Positions 1 to 8,920 of a stretch of DNA of 27,425 nt are shown piece after piece. A model generated the notes under the pieces. The model was not told where the DNA came from, ran no database searches, and saw nothing but the letters and a program-made list of their open reading frames with translations. The translations under genes were made by a program, and so were the position numbers. This DNA comes from UBA4408 sp002389785 (lineage in GTDB: Bacteria; Bacteroidota; Bacteroidia; UBA4408), in the NCBI GenBank assembly GCA_035438985.1, contig DAORJK010000027.1:1-27425 (forward strand). The letters run 5' to 3'. How positions within the stretch are numbered: the stretch's first letter is position 1; the number at the start of each line of letters is the position of its first letter.

Positions 1-1394
1 ACCGAAGGACACACAGTAGAATCGTTAGCATAAGCCATACCTGCAGTTGGAGGAGTTGTACAAGGCACAGCTGCTTGGATATTTACTACATAATCTTCAG
101 TTTCGCCATAAGTATAAGTTCCGCAAGAAGGCTGAGTAATGGAACCATTTTCTTGCAAAATAAAACGTAATCCGGTTACTCCGGATAAAGAAGTAAGTGG
201 TATGGTTACGGTACCAGTAAGTGTATTTCCACCTAGACTGGCATTTGTTTGACCACTAAATATTAATTCTGAATTAATGTCATAAAGGCCATCGTGGTTG
301 TAATCGATATAAGCAGTTAGAAAACAAGAGTAAAAAAACTGTGAACTGTTTATTTGCGTCACCGAAATAGGGTAATTGATACCTTGCATGAAAGTTTGCG
401 GAGGTAGGTTGGTAAAATCAGTAAATAAATTTACTGAAGTAGAGTTACCTAGAGCAGGAGTTCCGATTCCATTATTTAAGGAACCAAAAGTTACGTTCCC
501 AATATCATCATCAGCAGTATTGGTGGCAGAAGAAGTACATCCACAATTGGTAAACGAATTCATACCAACCAGCACACTCGTAGATGTATCAGATGAAGCG
601 GCACAGGTAACAATGCAACGATAATGTGTTGGTGTGGTTTGGTTTCCGGTTAAAGAAGGGCTTGTGGCACCGGTAATGGCAGTCCAGTTTGTTCCATTAG
701 CTGAACTTTCCCATTGGTAGGTTAATCCAGATGCTTGAGTACTTCCAGCCAATGTAACGGAAAAGTTAACATTGGGGCAAATTGTTGTTGGTGCAGTTGC
801 TGTACCGGCAACAGGTGTACCGCTGCAAGGTGTATTTGGAATAATGTTGATGGTATAATCTTCAGCTTCGCCTGATCCAAAATTTGTACATGCATCACCA
901 GCGCCATTTGTATTAAATACACCTCTGCTTCTTATCCGCATTCCGGTAACGCCAAGTGTTGAAGTAAAAGGAACTGTAAACGATATGGTAGTTGTACCAC
1001 CCGGAGTTGAAGTAGTGCAAACTTGCGTCCATTCGGAGGCATCAAATATAAAATCCTGATTGTAGTCAAACCACACAGAAATAATATTATCTGCAGAGGT
1101 TGTAACGGCTAAATTATAAGTCAAGCCTTGAATTAAATTGGCGGTAGTATTTCCGCTAGCCGGAAATACAGTTAGGGTGCTTCCTCCGACAGAAGTACAG
1201 GTATTATTGGGGTTGTTCAAAGTGGTTCCAACTATTTCAACACCCGTAATTTGGTCGAAGGTACTACATCCTGCTCCACCTAAAGAAGCAGTGCAATATT
1301 GGGCATTCGATGTAGTAATCGAAAACATAACTAATAATAAAGCTAATAATTTGACTGATTTCATTGAAGGTTTGTAGAGATTTTTTATTTTCAT
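1..1394 (-). CDS. Secreted GEVED/Ig-like domain protein (partial)
   Basis: The reading frame starts at 1394 and runs open off the left edge, giving 464 visible residues; the C-terminus is missing. The N-terminus is a signal peptide: basic residues, a hydrophobic stretch around residues 14-26, and a likely signal peptidase I site after SNA at residue 31. A second in-frame ATG at 1364 would give a shorter signal peptide and is equally possible. Two GEVED-type domains are visible, ending in GEAEDY near residue 175 and GETEDY near residue 430; each contains the DYN-D calcium-like motif (DYNQD, DYNHD). Between them lies an Ig-like segment with a Y-x-W core (YQWESS). GEVED domains are common in exported adhesins and enzymes of Bacteroidota, so a T9SS sorting domain is likely in the missing part, but this is not seen. 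No enzymatic domain is visible. Confidence 0.85.
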   Translation of the reverse strand, partial: MKIKNLYKPSMKSVKLLALLLVMFSITTSNAQYCTASLGGAGCSTFDQITGVEIVGTTLNNPNNTCTSVGGSTLTVFPASGNTTANLIQGLTYNLAVTTSADNIISVWFDYNQDFIFDASEWTQVCTTSTPGGTTTISFTVPFTSTLGVTGMRIRSRGVFNTNGAGDACTNFGSGEAEDYTINIIPNTPCSGTPVAGTATAPTTICPNVNFSVTLAGSTQASGLTYQWESSANGTNWTAITGATSPSLTGNQTTPTHYRCIVTCAASSDTSTSVLVGMNSFTNCGCTSSATNTADDDIGNVTFGSLNNGIGTPALGNSTSVNLFTDFTNLPPQTFMQGINYPISVTQINSSQFFYSCFLTAYIDYNHDGLYDINSELIFSGQTNASLGGNTLTGTVTIPLTSLSGVTGLRFILQENGSITQPSCGTYTYGETEDYVVNIQAAVPCTTPPTAGMAYANDSTVCPS

Positions 1395-1589
1395 AATAGT
1401 GAATTTTGCATCAATAATGAAGGTACGCTCAAAAACAACAAAATAAAGAAAAGTTGTTTATCCTATGCCTACACTAATTGATGTATTGGGTTAATTTTAA
1501 TAGGTAAGTATACGTATTTTTTTGAATCCGAGAAAGTTCTTAATAAAGTTATTTTTTAGAAGCAAAAAAATGCACTTAAACTAAATCAT

Positions 1590-2834
1590 TTATTTTGAAT
1601 TTTCTTCCCAAATCATTGCAAGATTAACCAGGGTTTCAACCGCTTTATTCATGTCCTGAACGCTTACCCATTCTAATTTCGAGTGAAAGGCATGTTCACC
1701 AGCAAAAATATTGGGGCATGGCAATCCCATAAATGAAAGCCTACTACCATCTGTGCCTCCACGAATACTCGATTGAACCGGATTTAATCCGCTTCGTTTC
1801 ATAGCTTCCATCGCAAATGCGGTAACTTGAGGAAATTTGTCAAGAACAAGTTTCATGTTGCGGTATTGTTGCACAACTTCGAAGCTGTAAGTCGATTTTG
1901 GAAATTGAAGCATCACTTTATCAACGGTATCTTTTAACTTGTTTTCAAGTTCGGCCAAACCATCGTTTGAAAAGGAGCGAATAATAAATTTGATGATTAC
2001 TTTCTCAAGCAAGCCTTCTATTGAAGTTGGATGAATAAAACCTTCTTTTTGTTCAGTTGTTTCGGGCGAATCGGTAGTTCGTGGCAATGCATTAATAATA
2101 GCTGCAGCAATTTTAATGGCGTTTTCCATTTTATTCTTAGCAAAGCCCGGATGAGTGCTTATACCATTAAGTGTTAAAATAACACCATCTGCCGAAAAAG
2201 TTTCATCTTCCAAATGTCCTAAACTTTCGCCGTCTACAGTATATCCGAAGTCGGCAGCTAATTTTTTTATATCCACTTTATTCACACCTCTTCCAATTTC
2301 TTCATCAGGAGTAAATAAAATTCGTATGGTTCCATGTTTAATTTCTGGATGGGTGATAAGGTGATGAATAGCATCCATTATTTCGGCAACACCGGCTTTA
2401 TTATCCGCACCAAGCAAAGTAGTTCCATCTGCAGTAATTATATCGTTTCCAAGTTGATTTGCTAAATCAGGATGTTCTGTTACTTTTAAAATCTGATTGG
2501 AATCTTTTGGTAATACAATATCCTGCCCTTGATAATTTTTGTGTACAATAGGATGTACATCTTTACCGCTACAATCGGGTGATGTATCCATATGAGAGCA
2601 ATAACAAATTACCGGTACTTTTTTACTGCTGTTTGAAGGTAAAGTAGCATAAACATAGCCATATTCATCGAGGTGGGCATCTTTAATTCCCATTTCAAGT
2701 AACTCTTCAACCAATACTTTAGCTAAATTTTTTTGCTTTTCGGTGCTCGGTTGTGTTGGTGAATTTGGATCTGATTGCGTATCAATTTGTACGTATTTTA
2801 AAAATCGTTGACTAGCTGTATGATTTATTTTCAT
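1590..2834 (-). CDS. pepT: Peptidase T (tripeptide aminopeptidase, M20B)
   Basis: This is a cytoplasmic dizinc aminopeptidase that removes the N-terminal residue from tripeptides. The 414 residues match the usual length of about 405-410. Family motifs are present: SHMDTSPD (H81, D83), GADNKAGVAEIM (bridging D143), FTPDEEIGRG (catalytic E178 and ligand E179), VDGE (D201), and a C-terminal GEHAFHSKLEW, where H384 is the probable last metal ligand. GGTDGSRLSFMGLPCPN is the typical PepT substrate-site segment. It is the last gene of a probable operon behind the KirBac channel (17 bases apart) and dipeptide epimerase, which together suggest use of short or murein-derived peptides. It ends about 195 bases before the GEVED gene, and I see no strong terminator in that gap. 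Confidence 0.95.
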   Translation of the reverse strand: MKINHTASQRFLKYVQIDTQSDPNSPTQPSTEKQKNLAKVLVEELLEMGIKDAHLDEYGYVYATLPSNSSKKVPVICYCSHMDTSPDCSGKDVHPIVHKNYQGQDIVLPKDSNQILKVTEHPDLANQLGNDIITADGTTLLGADNKAGVAEIMDAIHHLITHPEIKHGTIRILFTPDEEIGRGVNKVDIKKLAADFGYTVDGESLGHLEDETFSADGVILTLNGISTHPGFAKNKMENAIKIAAAIINALPRTTDSPETTEQKEGFIHPTSIEGLLEKVIIKFIIRSFSNDGLAELENKLKDTVDKVMLQFPKSTYSFEVVQQYRNMKLVLDKFPQVTAFAMEAMKRSGLNPVQSSIRGGTDGSRLSFMGLPCPNIFAGEHAFHSKLEWVSVQDMNKAVETLVNLAMIWEENSK

Positions 2835-2851
2835 GGATTAATAATTAGTAA

Positions 2852-3835
2852 TTAAACAAGTTCATTTAAATTTTTAATTGGGGATAGATAGTTCCAAGAG
2901 TTTAAGTCGACTTTTTCAGTTTTGTTGAAAACACTCATGTCAATGGTAACTGTTCCATCCGCTTCCTGCGTAATATTTTTTACAAATTTAGCAGCCCAAT
3001 TGAGTTCTGAAAATTTATAAGAACTTCTCCAATACACGGTTTGAGAAAAACTGTCTTCAAAAGCTTTCAGAATAATGTAAAACTCGGCATTTGTTTCTTC
3101 AAGTTGCTTTTGGGTTTGATTTTTTAGTGGACTATTGTCGTCAATTGGATGTACAATGGTCCATGAAGAGGGAAATAAAGCTACTTTATTCCTTTCCAAC
3201 TCAAGCTGAATAAACCGTCTGCTTACATGTCCATCTTTAGTTTCATTGTAGGAGAAAATGACTTGAATTTCTACTTCAATCAATTGACTTTTTTTCCCGT
3301 TTGCAATGCGAAACATAAAAGCATTCATATCTAAATAGGGAGCAATAACTGCTTCTGTACTTTGCACTATTTTAGCAACCGGACGCGAAAATTTTCCATA
3401 AAGTAAACCGGTTATTAAAGCAAAGCCCATCAACCCTAACATTGATTCAAAGGCTGCAACAAAACTCGCATTAAAGCCAACCGGACTAATTCTTCCATAA
3501 CCTAGTGTGGTAAGAGTTTGAGAGCTAAAGAAAAATGCATCTCCAAATTTTTCAAGTTCAGTTTTGCCCAATGAACCCATTAAAAATTCCATCCCAATAA
3601 AATAGTAAATTGCTCCAAACAACAGATTAATCAGGAAATAAGATATAATTACAATGGCATTGAATTTCCACCATTTCATGGTAATTAAAGCATGAAAAAT
3701 ATTGAAGCGAGCCCATTTATCAAGCCCAATATAATTAACATTGAACGATCCATCTCTGTTGAGAGTGCGTTGGTTTTTTGAAGTGGCTTGTTTTCCTAGG
3801 CCCAAATCATCTTCAAATTTTTTTCTTGTTCTCAT
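2852..3835 (-). CDS. KirBac-type inward-rectifier potassium channel
   Basis: This is an inner-membrane potassium channel of the prokaryotic Kir family. The 327 residues hold a basic N-terminal slide region (residues 35-55, with the WARF segment), TM1 at about 57-79, a pore helix leading to the selectivity filter TLGYG at 110-114, TM2 at about 123-146 with a glycine-rich gating stretch, and a cytoplasmic beta-rich IRK domain from about 155 to the end. The filter followed by RISPVG is characteristic of KirBac rather than of voltage-gated channels, and no S1-S4 sensor is present. It sits 9 bases after the dipeptide epimerase stop and 17 bases before pepT on the same strand, so the three are probably co-transcribed. 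Why a potassium channel is placed between two peptide-metabolism genes is not obvious. Confidence 0.93.
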   Translation of the reverse strand: MRTRKKFEDDLGLGKQATSKNQRTLNRDGSFNVNYIGLDKWARFNIFHALITMKWWKFNAIVIISYFLINLLFGAIYYFIGMEFLMGSLGKTELEKFGDAFFFSSQTLTTLGYGRISPVGFNASFVAAFESMLGLMGFALITGLLYGKFSRPVAKIVQSTEAVIAPYLDMNAFMFRIANGKKSQLIEVEIQVIFSYNETKDGHVSRRFIQLELERNKVALFPSSWTIVHPIDDNSPLKNQTQKQLEETNAEFYIILKAFEDSFSQTVYWRSSYKFSELNWAAKFVKNITQEADGTVTIDMSVFNKTEKVDLNSWNYLSPIKNLNELV

Positions 3836-3844
3836 GGGTGCAAA

Positions 3845-4873
3845 TTAAATTAGTTTTTTTACAACACCAATACCGGGAGATGGTGTAAGCTGAATTTTCC
3901 CATTTTTTAGAGTAGGTGTTTCAAAAGGATTGTTGCGAATCATAAACGGTCCATCTAAATCAACCCAATCGGCCAATGGGGCAAGCTGTGCAGCAGCCAT
4001 ATTCGCAACGCTACTTTCATTCATGCAACCAATTAAAACTTTCAGGTTATTTTTTCTGGCTTCCAGAATCATTTTTGCAGCTTCATACAATCCGGTGCAT
4101 TTCATTAACTTTATATTTATTCCAGAGAATGCATCTTTTATTAAATTAATATCTGAAAACCGTTGCACATCTTCGTCGGCAATGATTGGTAGAGGGCTTT
4201 TAGAAGACAGCCATGCGGTTTCTTCCAAGTTATTTTTAGGAAGTGGTTGTTCAATAAATTTTACGTTTTTATCAGCCAGCCAATGAGCCATTTCTAGCGC
4301 ATAATTTTTATCCTTCCAACCTTGATTTACATCAACACACAATGGAGTATCTGTTATTTCTCTAATACATTCAATAATTTCCTTGTCGTTGGCATGCCCC
4401 AATTTTATTTTGAGCAATTTAAATTCTGCAGCCTCCACTACTTTTTGTTTAATAACATCGATGCTATCCATACCAATAGTCATAGAGGTTGCAGGCATTA
4501 GGAAAGGATTAGCTTCAAACATTTGATAGCATGGGAGCTTGTTTAATTTACCATGTAAGTCGAATAATGCAATATCAAGTGCTGCTTTTGCAGCAGTATT
4601 TCCAGGTTCTAAAGAGTCGATATAGTTATGTATAGCTTCAAAATCAAAAGGAAATTTGAATTGAGCAACATCTACTTTCGAAAAAAAATGCAAGGCACTT
4701 TGTTGTGTTTCGCCCAGATAGGGCGGCATTGATGCCTCACCGTATCCAATTATACCTTCGTAATGCAACTCAATTAAAACAATCGGAGTTGTGGTTCGTG
4801 TAAAAGTAGCAATCGTAAAAGGATGTAATAATTGCAACTCATAAGGGATGGCTTTTAATTGAATCGTTGCCAT
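3845..4873 (-). CDS. L-Ala-D/L-Glu-type dipeptide epimerase (enolase superfamily)
   Basis: This is a cytoplasmic magnesium-dependent enzyme of the muconate-lactonising subgroup that epimerises the alpha carbon of dipeptides; the classic substrate is L-Ala-D-Glu released from murein. The 342 residues show the K-x-K acid/base pair (K155, K157), metal ligands D181 (DVNQGW), E208 (EQPLPK) and D233 (IADED), and the second catalytic lysine K255 (NIKLMK). The DxD pair at 305-307 (VDLDGPF) is diagnostic of dipeptide epimerases because it binds the substrate amino group; this separates it from o-succinylbenzoate synthase. Exact dipeptide specificity cannot be read from motifs: Bacteroidota relatives include L-Ala-L-Glu and hydrophobic dipeptide epimerases. 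It is the first gene of the probable operon with the KirBac channel and pepT. Confidence 0.9.
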   Translation of the reverse strand: MATIQLKAIPYELQLLHPFTIATFTRTTTPIVLIELHYEGIIGYGEASMPPYLGETQQSALHFFSKVDVAQFKFPFDFEAIHNYIDSLEPGNTAAKAALDIALFDLHGKLNKLPCYQMFEANPFLMPATSMTIGMDSIDVIKQKVVEAAEFKLLKIKLGHANDKEIIECIREITDTPLCVDVNQGWKDKNYALEMAHWLADKNVKFIEQPLPKNNLEETAWLSSKSPLPIIADEDVQRFSDINLIKDAFSGINIKLMKCTGLYEAAKMILEARKNNLKVLIGCMNESSVANMAAAQLAPLADWVDLDGPFMIRNNPFETPTLKNGKIQLTPSPGIGVVKKLI

Positions 4874-4949
4874 GGATTAGTGTAGCATAATGTAATGAAT
4901 AGTGCGATTGTAAACTCTAATTTGCGTGCAAACTGGCTTACTGAATTTT

Positions 4950-4979
4950 TAAATCTACCCGATTGTTGCCGCAAATCAA
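4950..4979 (-). promoter_or_regulatory. Probable Bacteroidota-type promoter for the epimerase operon
   Basis: On the minus strand TTG (4977-4979) is followed by exactly 19 bases and TAGATTTA (4957-4950), a one-mismatch match to the phylum's TTG-N19-TAnnTTTG housekeeping promoter. Transcription would start near 4943, leaving a leader of about 70 bases before the ATG at 4873. This rests on consensus matching only. Confidence 0.4.
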
Positions 4980-5018
4980 TTGTTGCAAGTAATGAATTTC
5001 AAAATGAAATAGCAACAA
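4980..5018. promoter_or_regulatory. Nested palindrome in the divergent epimerase/GH13 intergenic region
   Basis: An outer inverted repeat TTGTTGC (4980-4986) / GCAACAA (5012-5018) encloses a perfect inner palindrome ATTTCA-AAA-TGAAAT (4996-5010). A further copy of ATTGTTGC lies at 4962-4969. It lies just upstream of the predicted minus-strand promoter and between two divergent genes, so it could be an operator for either. No regulator gene adjoins it. Confidence 0.3.
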
Positions 5019-5073
5019 CTTTATATCATAAATTACAATGCGTAACATAGATGTTATATTTGGAAATTAGATT

Positions 5074-6543
5074 TTGAAAACAACATTTGTGAAAAGTCGT
5101 GTTTTTTACCAGGTTTTTATTCGTTCGTTTGCCGATAGCAATGGAGATGGGATTGGAGATTTAAAGGGACTTATCTCTAAATTAGATTACCTTAAAAATT
5201 TGGGAATTACCGGTATTTGGCTTAGTCCGGTTCATCCATCACCTTCTTATCACAAATACGATGTGGTTGATTATTATAGTATTGACAAGGAATTCGGAAC
5301 TCTTAACGATTTTAGACAACTTGTAAACGAGGCACACCGAAGAAATATAAGTGTGTTACTTGACTTAGTTATTAATCACACCAGCGAGTATCATCCTTGG
5401 TTTTTAGAAGCTTTGAAAAGTAAGGATTCTCCATACAGAAACTATTATGTATGGCGTAATCCCCAAAAACTTAAAAATAAAAGCAATTGGCATTTTCCTG
5501 GAAATGAGCATGAACAAACCATGGAAAAGGAAATGTACTACGGTTTTTTTTGGAGTGGTATGCCTGATCTAAATTTTGATTCAAAAGAGCTTCGAATAAA
5601 GCTTCTTGCTATTGCTAAGTTTTGGCTAATTGATATGGGTGTTGATGGCTTTCGCCTCGATGCAGCTCAACACATATATGGAGAAAAGAAAGTGAAAAAA
5701 AATGTTGCATGGTGGCAGTATTTTAGACAGGAACTGAATAAAATAAAGCCCGCTACTTATTTGGTTGGCGAAGTAATGAATACATCAAAAGTTGTAGTTA
5801 ATTATTTGAATGATTCACTAAACGCTTGTTTTAACTTTGATTTGGCGCAACAAATTATAGTGAGTATTAATTCAGGAAAAGGTAATCAGCTTGTGCCGTT
5901 TTTACTGAAGATTAGAGCGAAATATGCGCAACAAAATGCGAATTTTGAGGATGCAATATTTTTATCAAATCATGATCAAAATAGGACATTTAGCGCACTG
6001 GGCAATCGACTCGAAAGCGCGAAACTAGCCGCAGCCGTCTTGCTTACTTTGCCTGGTACTCCTTTTATTTATTATGGCGAAGAAATAGGCATGAAAGGGT
6101 TAAAACCAGACGAGCATTTGCGAGAGCCATTTTTATGGAATAAGAGCTTAAATGACCCGGCACAAACAACCTGGATAAGCAACCTGTACAACAATGAACA
6201 AGAATTAGAACCGCTGTTTGAACAGAAAAGGAATGACAATTCACTTTATGTGATGTATAAAAGGTTGATTTCACTTCGCAACAATGAACCTTGTTTAAAT
6301 TCAGGCACAATTAGAAAGGGCCCAGTTTCACATCAAGCAATCTGTTCATTTTACCGAGAAACTGAGCAAGATTCATTGCTGATAATTCACAATTTTAAAG
6401 CTAAAAAAGTAACGATTAATTTATTCGAAACTGATCAAAAATACAATCGTGTTCTTTATAAATCAGGTACAATTATTTTCAAAGATTTTTCTAAAATTTC
6501 TATTTCGGCTTATGGTACAGTGATGCTATCTTTGACGAGATAA
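5074..6543 (+). CDS. GH13 family alpha-glucosidase/alpha-amylase, cytoplasmic
   Basis: This hydrolyses (or transfers) alpha-glucosidic bonds in oligosaccharides. The (beta/alpha)8 barrel carries all GH13 signatures: the calcium-site loop DSNGDGIGD (21-29), DLVINH (H102), DGFRLDAAQH with nucleophile D196, acid/base E233 (LVGEV), and NHD with transition-state stabiliser D301. MPDLNF at about 163-168 resembles the region V motif of oligo-1,6-glucosidase/trehalose synthase-like members. The barrel ends near residue 400 and a small beta-sandwich domain follows. No signal peptide is present, so it acts in the cytoplasm. The start is uncertain: an in-frame TAG at 5068 rules out upstream ATGs, leaving TTG at 5074 or GTG at 5089; a TATATTTG box lies only about 12 bases upstream of the TTG. 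Substrate (maltodextrin, trehalose or sucrose) cannot be assigned. Confidence 0.88.
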   Translation: MKTTFVKSRVFYQVFIRSFADSNGDGIGDLKGLISKLDYLKNLGITGIWLSPVHPSPSYHKYDVVDYYSIDKEFGTLNDFRQLVNEAHRRNISVLLDLVINHTSEYHPWFLEALKSKDSPYRNYYVWRNPQKLKNKSNWHFPGNEHEQTMEKEMYYGFFWSGMPDLNFDSKELRIKLLAIAKFWLIDMGVDGFRLDAAQHIYGEKKVKKNVAWWQYFRQELNKIKPATYLVGEVMNTSKVVVNYLNDSLNACFNFDLAQQIIVSINSGKGNQLVPFLLKIRAKYAQQNANFEDAIFLSNHDQNRTFSALGNRLESAKLAAAVLLTLPGTPFIYYGEEIGMKGLKPDEHLREPFLWNKSLNDPAQTTWISNLYNNEQELEPLFEQKRNDNSLYVMYKRLISLRNNEPCLNSGTIRKGPVSHQAICSFYRETEQDSLLIIHNFKAKKVTINLFETDQKYNRVLYKSGTIIFKDFSKISISAYGTVMLSLTR

Positions 6544-6623
6544 ATATTTTTAGTGCTATTGTTTAGTAGCAATTAATTTACTTTTTGGAACATTTGTTTA
6601 ACACTCGTCAGCACCCCTAAAAT

Positions 6624-8225
6624 ATGAACAACGAAGAAATTGCAGATGCATTAAAATTAACTGCTCAGTTGATGGAATTGCACAACGAAAATCAGTTCAA
6701 GGTAAAATCATTGTTAGCAGCATCTTTCAGAATTGATAAACTGGATAGGGAACTGGAACAGGTTCCATTTGAAGAACTTGAAAGCATTGATGGAATTGGA
6801 AAAAGTTTAGCATCGAAGATACAGGAACTAAATACTATCGGAACTACTAAAGAGTTGCAAGCCTTGCTCGAAAAAACTCCGATAGGAGTGATTGAAATGC
6901 TTGGAATTAAAGGTATTGGTCCTAAAAAAGTACAGTTGCTGTGGAAACAATTGGAGCTCGAAACAGTAGGTGAATTGTTGTATGCTTGCAATGAAAATAG
7001 GCTTGTGGACTTAAAGGGTTTTGGCGAAAAAACACAAGAGCTGGTGCGTAAGGCAATTGAGTATAAACTCGCAAGTAATGGATTTTATCACTTTGCCAAG
7101 GCGGAAATAGTGGCTTTGCAATTAATGGATTTTTTACAAAAGAAGTATGCACCACGTCATCTCTCAATCACCGGCTCATTGCGTAGAAAGTGTGAATTGG
7201 TGGAGAAAATAGAAATTCTTACCACAGTACCTTCGGTGGATATTTCTGAGTTTATAAATGATGCAGGTATTCCAATTGAAATAATTACTTGCAGTGAATT
7301 TGAGTTTACAACTCGCTTGTTTCAAACTACAGGATCTGTGGATCATCTAGCGAAACTTAATTTTGATAGTGCTGTGAATTATGATTCGGAAGAAGCAATT
7401 TACAAAGAACACAGCTTTTCTTTTATAGAACCGGAGCTACGTGAAGGAAGAAATGAGCTTGAATTGTCAAGTAATAAGAAACTACCTCGACTTATTGAAC
7501 CCTCCGATTTAAAGGGCATTTTACACAATCACTCGAAATATAGCGATGGACAAAACACCTTAAAGGAAATGGCAGTTTATGCGAAGGAGCTTGGGTATGA
7601 ATATTTAGGAATTTGCGATCATTCTCAATCTGCATTTTATGCAAGTGGCATGAAAGAAGATAAAATAGTAGCGCAACACCAAGAAATAGAACAGCTCAAC
7701 AAAGAATTATATCCTTTTAAAATATTTAAGGGCGTTGAATCGGATATTTTGAATGATGGTAATTTGGACTATCCGGAAGAAATTCTAAAAAGTTTTGATT
7801 TTATTGTTGCATCTGTTCATTCGAACTTAAAAATGAATGAGGAAAAGGCAACAGCACGTTTGATAAAAGCGATTGAGAATCCATACACTACCATACTTGG
7901 TCATCCAACAGGTCGATTATTACTCTCACGTGAAGGTTATCCGATTGATCACAAAAAAATAATTGATGCTTGTGCTGCAAATGGAATTATTATGGAGTTA
8001 AATGCCCATCCTTATCGTTTGGATATTGATTGGCGATGGATTCCGTATTGTTTAGAAAAGGGAGTGAAAATCAGCATCAATCCCGATGCACATAAAACCT
8101 CAGGGTATCACGATATGTACTATGGTTGTTGTGTTGCGCGAAAGGGAATGCTTAGCAAGGAAATGTGTTTTAACGCACACAGTCGAGCAGAAATAGAGGC
8201 TCATTTTTTGGCAAGAAAAAAGTAG
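6624..8225 (+). CDS. polX: PolX-like protein with PHP nuclease domain; polymerase site degenerate
   Basis: The order is that of bacterial family X DNA polymerase: an N-terminal 8-kDa-like domain with helix-hairpin-helix motifs (IDGIGKSLA at 55-63, IKGIGPKK at 95-102, LKGFGEKT at 130-137), a nucleotidyltransferase-like core, the linker PELREGR (270-276) and a C-terminal PHP domain. The PHP metal ligands are complete: H301, H303, D308, H333, E372, H399, H427, D488 and H490. The polymerase core is not: after GSLRR (184-188) the two expected aspartates of the D-x-D motif are K195 and E197, and the third catalytic aspartate is E219. I infer a DNA-binding PHP nuclease or phosphoesterase, probably in base-excision repair, with little or no polymerase activity. 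At 533 residues it is slightly shorter than typical PolX (about 570). It converges with the response regulator, 11 bases apart. Confidence 0.9.
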   Translation: MNNEEIADALKLTAQLMELHNENQFKVKSLLAASFRIDKLDRELEQVPFEELESIDGIGKSLASKIQELNTIGTTKELQALLEKTPIGVIEMLGIKGIGPKKVQLLWKQLELETVGELLYACNENRLVDLKGFGEKTQELVRKAIEYKLASNGFYHFAKAEIVALQLMDFLQKKYAPRHLSITGSLRRKCELVEKIEILTTVPSVDISEFINDAGIPIEIITCSEFEFTTRLFQTTGSVDHLAKLNFDSAVNYDSEEAIYKEHSFSFIEPELREGRNELELSSNKKLPRLIEPSDLKGILHNHSKYSDGQNTLKEMAVYAKELGYEYLGICDHSQSAFYASGMKEDKIVAQHQEIEQLNKELYPFKIFKGVESDILNDGNLDYPEEILKSFDFIVASVHSNLKMNEEKATARLIKAIENPYTTILGHPTGRLLLSREGYPIDHKKIIDACAANGIIMELNAHPYRLDIDWRWIPYCLEKGVKISINPDAHKTSGYHDMYYGCCVARKGMLSKEMCFNAHSRAEIEAHFLARKK

Positions 8226-8236
8226 GGATGCTTCAA

Positions 8237-8881
8237 TTAGTTAAAGTTATGACGCGTTTTATTCAAAGCTTCAACACGCGACTGTACTTGCAATTTTTCA
8301 TAAATGTGCCGAATATGTGTGCGTACTGTATTGATTGAAATAAATAGCTTATCTGAAATTTCTTTTAATCGACTTCCTTTTGCGAGCAAATCGAGTATTT
8401 CATTTTCTCTTGCTGAGAGACAGTATTCGTTTTCTGCAGCTCGATTTTTAGGGCCGAAAGATTCTACGACCCTACGCGCTATAATACCACTCATTGGAGA
8501 GCCACCTGCCAAGAGGTCGTCAATCGCAGAAAAGATTTCTTCAATCGCTGCTCGTTTCAAAATATAGCCACTGGCACCTGCTTTTAAAGCACTGAATATT
8601 TTATCATCGTCTTCATGAACGGTACACATCAGTATTAAACTTTCGGGATACAATTTTTTAATAATTTGAGTACACTCGACACCATTTTTTTCAGGCAAGT
8701 TAATATCCATTAAAATAACTTTCGGACAATTTTTCTCGCGATTGAGGTATTCAATAAATGACACACCTGTAGGAAAGGCGAGACAGTTGAAACGGTTACT
8801 TAGGTCGAGCAGGGTTGACATACTTTCTCTAAAGTCGGTGTGATCTTCAACAAGAGCTATTTGAATTTTTTCGTGATTCAT
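8237..8881 (-). CDS. NarL/LuxR-family response regulator
   Basis: This is the output half of a two-component system and a DNA-binding transcription factor. The receiver domain (about 1-125) has the acidic pair E12/D13, phosphoacceptor D59 (ILMDINLPEKNG), T87 and K109 (YILKR). A LuxR-type helix-turn-helix follows at about 150-205 (LSAREN, LKEISDKLFISINTVRTHI). At 214 residues it has the usual NarL length. It starts 39 bases after the end of the TPR histidine kinase on the same strand, so the two are almost certainly partners and co-transcribed. Target genes are unknown; neighbouring genes give no clue. Confidence 0.95.
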   Translation of the reverse strand: MNHEKIQIALVEDHTDFRESMSTLLDLSNRFNCLAFPTGVSFIEYLNREKNCPKVILMDINLPEKNGVECTQIIKKLYPESLILMCTVHEDDDKIFSALKAGASGYILKRAAIEEIFSAIDDLLAGGSPMSGIIARRVVESFGPKNRAAENEYCLSARENEILDLLAKGSRLKEISDKLFISINTVRTHIRHIYEKLQVQSRVEALNKTRHNFN

Positions 8882-8920
8882 AAAATAATTTTTAGCAAAG
8901 TTAGCTTGAACTAAATATGA

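Noticed and set aside
3930..4286. A 118-codon plus-strand frame within the epimerase gene
   Set aside because: Antisense to a gene with all catalytic residues; the translated sequence has no motif.
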